Part shown: positions 9,098-18,626 of the stretch, piece after piece | Layout: every line of letters starts with the position of its first letter | Position numbering within the stretch: the first letter of the stretch is position 1 | Source: CAZHDB01 sp964531225 | Lineage (GTDB): Archaea > Thermoproteota > Thermoprotei_A > Sulfolobales > Desulfurococcaceae | Length of the DNA stretch: 64,000 nucleotides | Direction of reading: 5' to 3' | NCBI GenBank assembly: GCA_964531225.1 | Contig: CAZHDB010000002.1 | Coordinates: 1-64,000 of the forward strand | Notes under the pieces: generated by a model | Databases searched by the model: none | Told to the model about the DNA's origin: nothing | Seen by the model: the letters and a program-made list of their open reading frames with translations, nothing else | Made by a program: the position numbers and the translations under genes

Positions 9098-9814
9098 TTG
9101 ATTATAGACTGTACATGCCACTCAGGCGAATCGATTACTAAATGTATAAATAAAGTGGTTTTATTACCTATCGGAAGCCTGGAGTATCATGGCCCCTATC
9201 TTCCACTAGCTGTTGATGCATTAATTACTGATAGACTTATTAGAAAATATTTAAAAGAGGGAGTTATCGAAGAAGTGATAAACTCTAGTGAAAAATGCCT
9301 CATCCTATTACCGCCATTATATTATGGATATTCACCTGAATGGACTAATTATGAAGGCACTATTAGTTTAGATAGGGAACTATTCCAATGGCTTATTGTC
9401 CATATTTACCTATCTGTATCAAGCATAAATGGTTTTAAGGGATTGATCATAGTTAATGGGCATGGTGGAAATACTTCTCTTCTTGAAGCAATAGCTAGGG
9501 ACATCACATATAATTATGGAGGTAGGATCGGGGTAATTGATATTTGGAGAATTGCAAGTAGATTAGGACTTAAGTATTGCCATGCATGTCCCTTTGAAAT
9601 CGAGCTTGCTAAGGAACTGGGAATAAATACTATTGGAAAAGGGGCTTTGAATAAAGCTAATTTAAGAGCTGATGTAGAAGATGGTATTTATCTTTATGAT
9701 AGAAAAGAGGCTTTAGGCTATGAAGGTATTTTACCTAAGCTTGATTTGTTTATTAAAGAATTTTACATATCCATGAATAAATTATTAGGTATATTTCTTG
9801 AAAATAATAAATAA
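9098..9814 (+). CDS. Creatininase family amidohydrolase
   Basis: This 238-residue protein has the creatininase metal-site motifs: LPIGSLEYHGPYLPLAVD (Glu, His and Asp ligands, near residue 30), PPLYYGYSPEW, and IVNGHGGNTSLLEA near residue 125 with the second His. The family includes creatinine amidohydrolase and ArfB, which hydrolyses a formamide in archaeal F420/riboflavin synthesis. The substrate here is not known. The start is TTG 9098, six to seven bases after AGGTGG. The following fused ATPase gene starts 60 nt downstream on the same strand. Confidence 0.83.
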   Translation: MIIDCTCHSGESITKCINKVVLLPIGSLEYHGPYLPLAVDALITDRLIRKYLKEGVIEEVINSSEKCLILLPPLYYGYSPEWTNYEGTISLDRELFQWLIVHIYLSVSSINGFKGLIIVNGHGGNTSLLEAIARDITYNYGGRIGVIDIWRIASRLGLKYCHACPFEIELAKELGINTIGKGALNKANLRADVEDGIYLYDRKEALGYEGILPKLDLFIKEFYISMNKLLGIFLENNK

Positions 9815-9873
9815 AGCACTAACTATATAGTGTTTGAATGATTAATTAAAACTAATGTAAGGAGATGATTATA

Positions 9874-11835
9874 TTGTCTGAAAAAGGCTCAACCAAATCC
9901 TTATCTATTGAGACAAAGGTTATTGAAGAACCCTTTAAAACTATGGAGCGACGAGGGTATAGATGGTTCGGTATATTAACTGTAGATATAGATGGTAAAC
10001 CAGTTAATCTTTTAATGACAGGTACTATTGCTCAATGGTTTAGCCGTGGTGAACGAGTAAGAGTTATGTTAAAAGATGAACCTAAGAGAGTAGGTACTAC
10101 ATGGATTCTCGGACAAAATGATTATGAGCTCTATAGGATATGGCGTGGAGAGGAAATCAAAGTATGGCCTCCATGGAGGAAAGAGTTTAGGCTTGCCAGA
10201 AAAGATCCTCTTGAGACGAAGACTGTCTATGAATATGTTGTTATAGCTCGTGAAGCGGTATCAGAAGAGGACTACATGGAGATTGTCGGTTTAGAACAAT
10301 ACCATTATGCTAGTAAAGAAGAACTAGTGGCTATATGGAGATGCCCAGTATGCGGATCATATTATGAAGCGAATGTCCAGCCATTATGTCCAGAGCATAA
10401 AGTACCTATGAAGTTGCAAGAGATCAGAGGTAGTTTACCAAGCAGTCGTTTCCTGATTATAGAGCTTGCTAATAGGAGACCTTTTGAACCTAGGATTGTA
10501 GCTTATGTACGTGTTGATACACCGATACCTTTGATGAATCGTCGTCTACCAGATGGTAAAATTGAAAAAATGATACGGGAAAAGGTTTTTCCACGTGATT
10601 GGTTTCATCCCACATACTGGCCTACCGCGTTAGAGGAGAAAAAACCCATTATAGCAAGGTATCGTGAACTAGTAAGGATATATCGTAGCCGTAAATTAGC
10701 AAGGGCAATAGTTGGTGAAGAGGTTTCAGAAAAAGCTTTAAAAATAGCTAATACTGCAGCTGCTCGTATAGCTCGTGTTGTTGTTCATCCTGATTATCGT
10801 GGCGATGGACTAGGATATACAGCTGTACAATTAGCAATTGAATGGATACGTGAAAGGCGGGTACCAGAGATGAAGAGAAATAAACATATAATCGAAACAA
10901 TTGCTATGATGGCTCGTTATAATCCATTCTTTGAAAAGGCTGGCTTTAAATATATGTGGGATACTGGTAGTGGTAGACCCGTTCTAATGTATCCCTTAAC
11001 TGATGAAGCTGAAAAATACATTCAAAAATATCTTGAGACAGATTCTATAGGAATGATGCATAAAGGTAAGTTGTATAGAAGTAGCTATGGTGTTGTAGAT
11101 AAATTATCAAAACCCATAAAAATAGTTGGTCTTACTAAAGTATTTTCGAGTGAATTAGACATCAATAGATTATCACCTATGCTCCGCGATATACTTGTAG
11201 CATTTGGTGTTGAAAGGAGAGTAATCGAGAAATATGTGTTGAAGGATGTTAATCTAGTTATTGAGCCGGGCAGTATAGTTGCTGTTGTAGGTGCTAGTGG
11301 TGCTGGTAAGACGACATTATTGAGAATGATTATTGGAGCTATAGATCGTAATAAGGAGGTCGATCCCATGTATAAACCTACATTAGGCAAAATATACATA
11401 TCTGAAAATACTAGGCTTGCTTATCTACTTCCTGGAGAGCATGAACCTAAATATGGTTCTGAAACACTATTAGAACATGTATATTCAAAGATAAAAGATC
11501 ACGTAGCCGCTGTTGAAGTACTAAATATGGTCGGTTTAAGCGATGCGGTATTCTATAGAGCACGATTCACTGAGCTATCAACTGGGCAGAAAGAACGAGC
11601 TAAATTAGCTAGTTTGTTAGCTGAAAAACCGAATCTCCTCATTATCGATGAGTTTACTGCCCATCTTGATTCTTTAACAGCACAACGTGTTGCTAGAAAA
11701 ATAGGTGTTCTAGCTAGAAAGGCTGGTATAACATTGATAGTAGCAACTAATAGGGCAGAAGTATTAGAAGCTCTAAATCCAGATAAAATAGTATATGTGG
11801 GTTATGGGACCGCCTCAGAGGTGAAGAAGGGGTGA
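9874..11835 (+). CDS. ABC-type ATPase fused to an acetyltransferase (GNAT-like) domain, COG2401 type
   Basis: A soluble protein of about 653 residues. After an N-terminal beta-rich domain comes a small zinc ribbon (CPVCGSYYEANVQPLCPEH, about 155-175), then a GNAT acetyltransferase core with VVVHPDYRGDGLGYTA near 310, then an ABC ATPase domain: Walker A GASGAGKTT near 475, signature LSTGQKERAKLA near 575, Walker B LLIIDEFTAHLDS. No transmembrane segments are seen, so this is not a transporter. The function is unknown; RNA or protein modification is possible. GGAGATGAT (9861-9869) places the start at TTG 9874 rather than at ATG 9865, which lies within that site. It overlaps the next gene by four bases. 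Confidence 0.82.
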   Translation: MSEKGSTKSLSIETKVIEEPFKTMERRGYRWFGILTVDIDGKPVNLLMTGTIAQWFSRGERVRVMLKDEPKRVGTTWILGQNDYELYRIWRGEEIKVWPPWRKEFRLARKDPLETKTVYEYVVIAREAVSEEDYMEIVGLEQYHYASKEELVAIWRCPVCGSYYEANVQPLCPEHKVPMKLQEIRGSLPSSRFLIIELANRRPFEPRIVAYVRVDTPIPLMNRRLPDGKIEKMIREKVFPRDWFHPTYWPTALEEKKPIIARYRELVRIYRSRKLARAIVGEEVSEKALKIANTAAARIARVVVHPDYRGDGLGYTAVQLAIEWIRERRVPEMKRNKHIIETIAMMARYNPFFEKAGFKYMWDTGSGRPVLMYPLTDEAEKYIQKYLETDSIGMMHKGKLYRSSYGVVDKLSKPIKIVGLTKVFSSELDINRLSPMLRDILVAFGVERRVIEKYVLKDVNLVIEPGSIVAVVGASGAGKTTLLRMIIGAIDRNKEVDPMYKPTLGKIYISENTRLAYLLPGEHEPKYGSETLLEHVYSKIKDHVAAVEVLNMVGLSDAVFYRARFTELSTGQKERAKLASLLAEKPNLLIIDEFTAHLDSLTAQRVARKIGVLARKAGITLIVATNRAEVLEALNPDKIVYVGYGTASEVKKG

Positions 11836-12389
11836 AGAGTGTATATATGGAGATAGATCCTACTGACTATTACGTGTTGCATCCTAGACCAGCGTATCTA
11901 ATAGTAACACGTAAACCTAATGGAGGATTTAATGTCATGGCCGCGTCATGGGTTTCACCAATTAGTGAAGAACCACCTTTAGTAGCTTTGGCTATCGGCA
12001 AGGAATCATATACTCATGAATTAATTAAGGAGACAAAAGAGTTTACAATAAACTTTGTTGGGGAAGAACATATTGATTTGGTCTATAAAGCTGGAACATT
12101 AAGTGGACGTAAAGTTGATAAGTGGAAGCTCCTGGGACTAGAACCTATAGAGTCTAAAGTGATTTCTGTCCCGGGTATTAGAGGGTGTTATGGATTCCTT
12201 GAGTGTCAATTAGAGAAAGTAATTGAAGCTGGAGAATGTTCTTTATTTATAGCACGCATAGTTGCAGGCCATGTTAAAAGCGATTTATATACAAGATATG
12301 GGTGGGATCTTAAGAAGGCTAAGATACTATTGCATCTTAGAGGTAGGGCTTTTGTAACTCCAGGAAAACTTGTACTCGCTAAGAAATGA
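11832..12389 (+). CDS. Flavin reductase-like FMN-binding split-barrel protein
   Basis: The 185-residue protein belongs to the flavoredoxin/flavin reductase family: RPAYLIVTRKPNGGFNVMAASWVSPISEEPP is the conserved N-terminal part (seen in pieces), followed by VALAIGKESYTHELIKETKEF and FTINFVGEE. The C-terminal half has GCYGFLECQLEKVIEAGECS and LFIARIVAG. Such proteins bind FMN and reduce flavin or pass electrons. The GTG start at 11832 overlaps the stop of the upstream ATPase gene (GTGA), implying translational coupling; ATG 11847 is an alternative. The electron partner is unknown. Confidence 0.82.
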   Translation: MKSVYMEIDPTDYYVLHPRPAYLIVTRKPNGGFNVMAASWVSPISEEPPLVALAIGKESYTHELIKETKEFTINFVGEEHIDLVYKAGTLSGRKVDKWKLLGLEPIESKVISVPGIRGCYGFLECQLEKVIEAGECSLFIARIVAGHVKSDLYTRYGWDLKKAKILLHLRGRAFVTPGKLVLAKK

Positions 12390-12666
12390 ATGTAGTGTTA
12401 TGAGCTTTGCTAGAGTAAATAATCTTTATATCATTGATACTTATTTGTATAAAGATTTAACTCATTATTTAAGCCCAGAATATATTCTCCCCTATTAGAA
12501 GTCCTTTGTATGTGGGCTTCTTAAATGAAAATAACGTCTATATGTGAAAAGTATGTAAACGAGGATACATAATATAATAAAGAGAACAGGTAACTCAAAC
12601 ATAATAATTAGTATGGAGAATCCGAAAATCGATAAGTAAAGGATATATTGATGATAGGTGATTAAA

Positions 12667-13287
12667 TTGAAAAGGATTGTTCTAGTAACTGCTAGTAAGC
12701 GACGGATAGATTTACTAAAGAATTTAGGAATAGATCCTATAATCATTCAACCTAAGAATACATTTGAACGTCAAATAGGAACCCCAGAAGAAATTGTTAT
12801 TGAAAATGCTCGTCATAAAATAAGATCTGTACTTGGAAATAAGTATATTCCTCGCGATGCGATACTTATTGCTGCCGATACTATTATTGTTGATTCTGAA
12901 AATAGGATCTATGGTAAGCCTAGATCTGTAGAACATGCTGCAAAAATGCTTAAGAAATTACGTGGTAAATGGCATCGTGTAATAACGGGGGTCGTTGTAT
13001 TAGATCTAATGGATCATAGTATTGATGAATTTACTGTAGTGACACATGTTAAGATGAGAAATTTCAGTAATGAAGAATTGAAATTGTACCTAGCAAGTCT
13101 TGAAGGACTTGATAAAGCTGGTGCATATGCATTGCAGGGACTTGGTAGCCTACTTATTGAAGAAATAAGAGGCGATCCATATAATGTAATAGGTTTACCT
13201 CTATCGCGCTTACATGAAGTCCTCCTTAAACATGGTGTAAATTTACTTGGGATCGGGGTTTTGAAGAGAATTGCCGGGACCCCTTGA
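12667..13287 (+). CDS. Maf-like nucleotide pyrophosphatase
   Basis: This 206-residue protein belongs to the Maf/HAM1-related family that hydrolyses non-canonical or modified nucleoside triphosphates. It begins MKRIVLVTASKRRIDLLKNL, matching the Maf SxxR motif that binds the triphosphate. AADTIIVDSENRIYGKP and EHAAKMLKKLRGKWHRVITG follow, then the conserved GLDKAGAYALQG and GDPYNVIGLPL near the C-terminus. TTG 12667 lies five bases after GGTGAT (12656-12661); the GTG at 12658 sits inside that site. The last 17 bases overlap the next gene, which suggests an operon with the radical SAM gene. Confidence 0.88.
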   Translation: MKRIVLVTASKRRIDLLKNLGIDPIIIQPKNTFERQIGTPEEIVIENARHKIRSVLGNKYIPRDAILIAADTIIVDSENRIYGKPRSVEHAAKMLKKLRGKWHRVITGVVVLDLMDHSIDEFTVVTHVKMRNFSNEELKLYLASLEGLDKAGAYALQGLGSLLIEEIRGDPYNVIGLPLSRLHEVLLKHGVNLLGIGVLKRIAGTP

Positions 13288-14422
13288 TCTGTATACAATA
13301 CTTATATATCGTCCAGACTCTTTTAGTGTGTGGCATCACGATTTAATTAAAGAGAGGCTTAATTGGTATTATAGGGTTATGAGAGATGAGAAACCTGCTA
13401 AATTCATTATAGCTAAACATGTACCGATAGATACTGATCCATATCATGAGGGATCAATTAAAGAGTTATGGAGTGTGCACAAGAAGGCAGAAAAAGAATT
13501 TCAAAAAATATTTAATGCGATCCGTGAAGGCAAGCTATCAATTAATGAATTGGAAAAGCCTAAGTACAGCTTCTTAGATGTTAAGATCGCTATTGCAAGA
13601 AAAATACTTGAATCGTGTTCATTGTGTGAGAGAAGGTGTGGTGTAAATCGTCTGAAAGGGGAAGCGGGAGTATGTCATATGGATAAGGACTGTATAGTAC
13701 ATAGTTACTTCCATCATATGGGTGAAGAGGCGCCTCTAGTGCCTAGTGGAACAATATTTTATGGGGGCTGTAATTTAAAGTGTAGATTTTGCCAAAATTA
13801 TGACATAAGCCAAGTATATCCTAGGCATGGTATTAGGGTTAACTCACGTTCTCTAGCTAAGATTCAAGAAGAGTTAAGGAGAACGGGTGCCAGGAATATT
13901 AATCATGTTGGGGGCGATCCCACTCCCCATATACCATTTATTCTTGAGAGTTTTCGTTACCTTGAAGTTAATGTGCCCCAGCTATGGAATAGCAACATGT
14001 ATTTAACAATAGAGTCTATGGAACTATTAAAAGATGTTATAGACATATGGCTCCCAGACTTTAAGTACGGTAATAACGAGTGTGCTAAGAGATTATCGCT
14101 TGTACCGAGATATTTTGAAGTAGTTACTAGAAATCTAGAAATAGCATATAATAATGGGGACATGATCATACGGCATCTAGTACTACCGAACCATATAGAT
14201 TGTTGTACAAAGCCTATTCTTGAATGGATAGCTAAGCATACACCTAAGGCTATAGTAAATATAATGGATCAATATAGGCCTGAACACATTGTAGCCCGTC
14301 AACCGGATAAATATCCAGATATAAATAGAAGATTAACACATAAGGAAATTGATACAGCCTATAAAATAGCTAAGGAGCTTGGATTTACAGTTAATGTGAC
14401 TGATCTATGGATTAGGCCCTAG
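13271..14422 (+). CDS. Radical SAM protein related to pyruvate formate-lyase activating enzyme (PflX-like)
   Basis: A 383-residue iron-sulfur protein. A zinc or iron-binding segment CSLCERRCGVNRLKGEAGVC near residue 117 precedes the radical SAM motif GCNLKCRFCQNYDIS (CxxxCxxC, near 167) and a glycine-rich NHVGGDPTPH stretch that contacts AdoMet. IWLPDFKYGNNECA and VLPNHI fit the COG1313/PflX branch of activase-like enzymes. The glycyl-radical or other partner is not evident, and no formate-lyase gene is present here. It overlaps the Maf gene by 17 bases and starts at TTG 13271 in the different frame. Confidence 0.8.
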   Translation: MPGPLDLYTILIYRPDSFSVWHHDLIKERLNWYYRVMRDEKPAKFIIAKHVPIDTDPYHEGSIKELWSVHKKAEKEFQKIFNAIREGKLSINELEKPKYSFLDVKIAIARKILESCSLCERRCGVNRLKGEAGVCHMDKDCIVHSYFHHMGEEAPLVPSGTIFYGGCNLKCRFCQNYDISQVYPRHGIRVNSRSLAKIQEELRRTGARNINHVGGDPTPHIPFILESFRYLEVNVPQLWNSNMYLTIESMELLKDVIDIWLPDFKYGNNECAKRLSLVPRYFEVVTRNLEIAYNNGDMIIRHLVLPNHIDCCTKPILEWIAKHTPKAIVNIMDQYRPEHIVARQPDKYPDINRRLTHKEIDTAYKIAKELGFTVNVTDLWIRP

Positions 14423-14482
14423 CTTAAATTATATACTTCTTTCGTAATAATGTATTCATAGACTGTAATCTTATGAGGTGCT

Positions 14483-14899
14483 GTGTATAGCTTGGAGTTC
14501 CTGGGAAACATTAGTGAATACTGGTTTCATGATTATTGGAGAGTTCTTGTTATAGAATTGAGTGATCGATTAATCATATCTGTCGATGTATATAGGGATA
14601 CTTGGCTATGGAACACGGATTCTATAGAGTGTATTGATGACAAAAATTACTGCATACTTTACTACAAAGTTTCCAAGGATGAATTAAATAAAGTATTTGG
14701 TGAATTGTCAAAATATTTTATCGATGCAGAAATCGTTGGTATTAAAGCTAAGGATCGATTTGAAACTGTTAATGTACGCTACAAGGTTTCTGGTGATAAG
14801 AAACTGACGTATAATGATATATCGGAATTATTTTATAAGTCGTGGATATTAATTGGATGCGTCTTCAGGGATGTAGAGGATATAGAATGTAAAGATTAG
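14483..14899 (+). CDS. Hypothetical protein
   Basis: I do not recognise this 138-residue acidic protein. It is rich in aromatic residues and beta-strand-like stretches (EYWFHDYWRVLVIELSDR) with no membrane segment and no obvious metal site. GAGGTG (14475-14480) precedes both GTG 14483 (too close at two bases) and TTG 14492 (11 bases), so the exact start is open; the latter would give MEFLGNISEY. It lies between the radical SAM gene and valS on the same strand with short gaps. Confidence 0.6.
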   Translation: MYSLEFLGNISEYWFHDYWRVLVIELSDRLIISVDVYRDTWLWNTDSIECIDDKNYCILYYKVSKDELNKVFGELSKYFIDAEIVGIKAKDRFETVNVRYKVSGDKKLTYNDISELFYKSWILIGCVFRDVEDIECKD

Positions 14900-14996
14900 C
14901 CATAATCTCTTCTTAACTAAGATTTATGGTAAACAATTTTAAGGATATTCATAATTCTTCAATATCGACTAGTAGAGGTTATGTGGTGATACCTGT

Positions 14997-17441
14997 TTGT
15001 CGATACAGTTTAAGCCAAGGATTAAAGAAAAACGCTGGAGTATAGATGAGGAAGAAAAACTATATAGACTTTGGGAGGAAGAGGGTCTATATAAATTTAT
15101 ATTTAGTGAAGATGATCCTAGGGATATTATATCTATAGATACACCTCCTCCTTATGCAAGTGGTAAATGGCATGTTGGTGGAGCAGCTCATTATGCACAG
15201 ATAGATATGGTTGCTAGATATTTTCGGATGAAGGGGTATAATGTATTAGTACCATTTTATACCGATCGTAATGGATTACCTGTTGAAGTACAAGTGGAAA
15301 AGGCATACGGTGTAAATCCTCACGAGATTGCAAGTACTCCAGAAGGTAGAGAGAAATTTCTAGAACTATGCCGTGAATTCCTCGATCATGCTGAAAGAGA
15401 GATCGTTAAGATATGGAGGAAAATGGGATGTAGCTTTGATTATTGGAGAAACGGCTCTGATTCTCCGGAGTATCGAAGAATTACGCAGGCTACTTTTATA
15501 GAACTTTATAAAAGAGGGTTAATCTATGAAGCTGAGAGACCAGTTAATTGGTGTCCACGCTGTCGTACAACACTTGCTGATGCAGAACTAGAGCATAAGG
15601 AGGTTATGGGCTACTTATATTATGTTAAGTTCCGTGTTAAGGAGACTGGTGAAGATGTCATTATAGCTACTACGAGGCCTGAAATGATCCGTTCATGTGC
15701 AGCACTTGTATATCATCCAGATGATCAGAGGTATAAGAGGCTTGAAGGACTTCATGCAATTGCACCAATCTATGGGCATGAAATGATCATTACTGGGTAC
15801 CAAGAAGTTAATCCAGAGTTTGGTACTGGATTGGTTATGGTATGTAGCTATGGTGATCAGGCTGATGTTAAGATGTTTCGCGAACTAGGCCTTAAGCCAA
15901 AGATAATCATAGGTAAAGATGGTAGAATGCTTAAGGAGGCTGGACCACTTGCTGGTCTACGAGTTGATGAAGCTAGAGAGAAAATGGCGATGCTTCTTGA
16001 GGCCAATGGATTGCTAGTTAAAAAGGAAAAGATTAAACATAGTATACCTGTTTGCTGGAGGTGTAAAACACCAATACAGATCATACATACTAGAGAGTGG
16101 TTCTTGAAACAACTAGAGTTTAAGGAGAAGCTTAAGGACCTAATCTATAGAATGGACTTTAGGCCTGAAATGCATCGCAGGAAACTCTTAGACTGGATCG
16201 ATAGTTTGTCAACTGATTGGCCTATTAGTAGAGATAGATATTATGCAACGGAAGTACCTATATGGAGATGCCGTAGATGTGGTGCAGTACTTCTGCCTGA
16301 GCCTGGTAAATACCATAGGCCATGGATCGATCCTGCTCCATGGGATAAATGTCCAGTATGTGGAGCTCCTAAGGAGGAGCTTATTGGTGAGAAGAAAGTC
16401 TTTGATACATGGTTTGATAGCAGTATATCAGTATTGTATGTAACTGGTTATATGAGGGATGAGAAGCTATTTAGGAAAGCCTTTAAGTATACCATGAGGC
16501 CTCAAGGCCAGGACATTATACGTACATGGCTATACTATACCATACTACGTGTATACCAATTACTTGGTAAACCAGCGTTTAAATGGGTACGTATAACTGG
16601 TATGGGATTAGATGAGAAGGGCGAGGCTATGCATAAGAGTAAGGGTAATGTTATTGATCCAGAGCCTTATCTCGAGAAATATGGTGCTGATGCATTTCGT
16701 TTCTGGAGTGCAGCGGCCAGTAAACTTGGCTATGACTATCGTTTCTCAGAGCAAATGATACGTACAGGCCTACTATTTGCTACAAAGCTATGGAATATAG
16801 CTCGTTTTATATCAGCATTTCCAATGCCCGATAAGGAACCGGTTAATCTAAGACCTATTGATAAAGCTACACTAGCTAAACTTGCAAGGGTTCTTGAGAA
16901 AATAGATAAGGCATATAGTGGTCTAGATGTCTATGAACCTATTAATGAGATATACCAGTTTACATGGAACTACTTTGCATCTCACTACATAGAACTTGTT
17001 AAGGCACGTGCATATAATAGGGACAATAAGTATTCTAGAGAGGAACAAGAGGCTGCATGGTACACGCTATACAGTGTATTAGACAATATATTGCGTGCAT
17101 TAGCTCCAATAATGCCATTCGTAACAGATGGTATATACCGTAGATTATACGGTAAAACGGTCCATAAGGAGAGATTTCCTGAGCCTAAGAAGGAATGGCT
17201 TGAATGGAGCCCCGATCTTGCTGAAAAAGTTATTGAGGTAAACTCTGCTATTTGGAGCTATAAGAAGAAACACAATATAAGGTTTAGAGAGCCATTACCC
17301 GGTAAACTATATGTCCCAGAATATTTAGCCCCAGTATTAAACGAGATCATTGATCTACATAGACTTGACAAGGTAGAACTATACAAGGACAAGACCCCAG
17401 CTGGAGAGGATCTTGGTGCAGGTCTTGTCCTTGTAAAATAA
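14997..17441 (+). CDS. valS: Valyl-tRNA synthetase
   Basis: This 814-residue class Ia aminoacyl-tRNA synthetase charges tRNA-Val. The HIGH signature is HVGG within TPPPYASGKWHVGGAAHY near residue 50. A zinc-binding CPRCRTTLADAELEH and the editing-domain segment IATTRPEMIRSCAALVYHPD follow. The KMSKS motif is represented by AMHKSKGNVIDP near residue 545, a departure (HKSK) seen in archaeal enzymes. Additional CxxC pairs (CWRCKTP, CRRCGAV, CPVCGAP) bind zinc. The start is TTG 14997, seven bases after GGTGAT. An IleRS or LeuRS is less likely given the PPPYxSGxxHxG form and length. Confidence 0.93.
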   Translation: MSIQFKPRIKEKRWSIDEEEKLYRLWEEEGLYKFIFSEDDPRDIISIDTPPPYASGKWHVGGAAHYAQIDMVARYFRMKGYNVLVPFYTDRNGLPVEVQVEKAYGVNPHEIASTPEGREKFLELCREFLDHAEREIVKIWRKMGCSFDYWRNGSDSPEYRRITQATFIELYKRGLIYEAERPVNWCPRCRTTLADAELEHKEVMGYLYYVKFRVKETGEDVIIATTRPEMIRSCAALVYHPDDQRYKRLEGLHAIAPIYGHEMIITGYQEVNPEFGTGLVMVCSYGDQADVKMFRELGLKPKIIIGKDGRMLKEAGPLAGLRVDEAREKMAMLLEANGLLVKKEKIKHSIPVCWRCKTPIQIIHTREWFLKQLEFKEKLKDLIYRMDFRPEMHRRKLLDWIDSLSTDWPISRDRYYATEVPIWRCRRCGAVLLPEPGKYHRPWIDPAPWDKCPVCGAPKEELIGEKKVFDTWFDSSISVLYVTGYMRDEKLFRKAFKYTMRPQGQDIIRTWLYYTILRVYQLLGKPAFKWVRITGMGLDEKGEAMHKSKGNVIDPEPYLEKYGADAFRFWSAAASKLGYDYRFSEQMIRTGLLFATKLWNIARFISAFPMPDKEPVNLRPIDKATLAKLARVLEKIDKAYSGLDVYEPINEIYQFTWNYFASHYIELVKARAYNRDNKYSREEQEAAWYTLYSVLDNILRALAPIMPFVTDGIYRRLYGKTVHKERFPEPKKEWLEWSPDLAEKVIEVNSAIWSYKKKHNIRFREPLPGKLYVPEYLAPVLNEIIDLHRLDKVELYKDKTPAGEDLGAGLVLVK

Positions 17442-17621
17442 TGAATCTTTAGCTATATACCATATTAATTTCCTTACATCAATAATTTTACATAGCTGTA
17501 GCTGTTACATCATAAAGAGAAAATATATGATAAAATATTATTTAACAGTTATTGTTTAAAAAATGATTACATTACTATGTGATATACACTTTCATTGATG
17601 TCTATCTTATATTGCTTCGAG

Positions 17622-18443
17622 TTATCCTGATAGAATTATTTTGATTGTTAAAACTCCCTCGAAACCATTTGGAGCACTAACTGTTATTATAAAGTTTTTA
17701 GATTTGCTGTTTACTATTTGTTGGGGGAGTGAAGGCTCTATTTTTACTACTTCTAGATCTGAAGGCTCAATCTCTATTTTAGTAATATTAATAATCTCTG
17801 GTCCTGAAAAGGTAAAGTATGAGATCGATAATTCTATTTCAGCTTCTCCGTATTGTTCGCCGAATGGTGGAAAAGCATATGCAGTAACGTCATCTGAGTA
17901 TGGTCCTATAACCTCAATATTAACTGTCTTGATATTTATTGGTTTAAGTTTAGGAATTTTTATTAAATCATAGCTACTATGTAGTTCCTTCCCACTCTTT
18001 GTAATAAATGTTATTTCAGCTTTTCCATAGCCCAGACTGTCAGGAATCCCAGGTTTAACTTTATTTATTGGTACATCCCAACTATAGCCAATGAATTTTC
18101 CTCCAAAAATTTTATGCTCATAGATCTGGAAATCCTTTGCCGTCACATTTCTTTTCTCGTTATATAATATATTCCCTTTGTTATCAATTATGCTAAATTC
18201 GATTACACCATCAGCGGCTATATCGGCTTGCTTTTCATCCTTTAACATTAAGTATATTGTATAATATTCATTGGCCTCAGGATCACCTGCTACCATAAAT
18301 AATCCTATTTTATTAGGTTCCCCTGTTCGAACCGATTCAATTCCTTGGAATACACTAAAGATTAGCCCTATCGTAAACAGTGCTGCGAAAACCGCTACTA
18401 TGATAATGATTGCAATAAGAACCTTATTGCTTATACATCTCAC
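17622..18443 (-). CDS. Hypothetical membrane-anchored extracellular protein
   Basis: A 273-residue protein with one hydrophobic segment near the N-terminus (LIAIIIIVAVFAALFTIGL, about 9-27), preceded by a short basic cytoplasmic stretch. The remainder is predicted beta-rich and without further membrane spans, so the body probably faces outside the cell. Two immunoglobulin-like parts can be guessed, with repeated 'VIEFSIIDNKG' and 'AEITFITKSGKEL' strands. I do not recognise the family. It stands alone between valS and the PHP phosphoesterase gene, with about 180 nt on each side. Confidence 0.65.
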   Translation of the reverse strand: MRCISNKVLIAIIIIVAVFAALFTIGLIFSVFQGIESVRTGEPNKIGLFMVAGDPEANEYYTIYLMLKDEKQADIAADGVIEFSIIDNKGNILYNEKRNVTAKDFQIYEHKIFGGKFIGYSWDVPINKVKPGIPDSLGYGKAEITFITKSGKELHSSYDLIKIPKLKPINIKTVNIEVIGPYSDDVTAYAFPPFGEQYGEAEIELSISYFTFSGPEIINITKIEIEPSDLEVVKIEPSLPQQIVNSKSKNFIITVSAPNGFEGVLTIKIILSG

Positions 18444-18626
18444 AACTATTCCCCAAAGATTTATATTGTGTATCAGGAAAAAAAATAACGGATTAAACTA
18501 GAATAAGCTGTATTATACAACTATTTATCTTTCTATAGATAATACATTTACTTATTCTAATTAACAGGCAATATTTTTGTGAGTACTTAGGATCTTTATG
18601 TCAGTAATTAATAAATTATAATAGCT

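Noticed and set aside
12495..12746. Hydrophobic minus-strand frame overlapping the Maf gene start
   Set aside because: It has no convincing start in the gap, overlaps Maf and its upstream part is a shadow of that gene.
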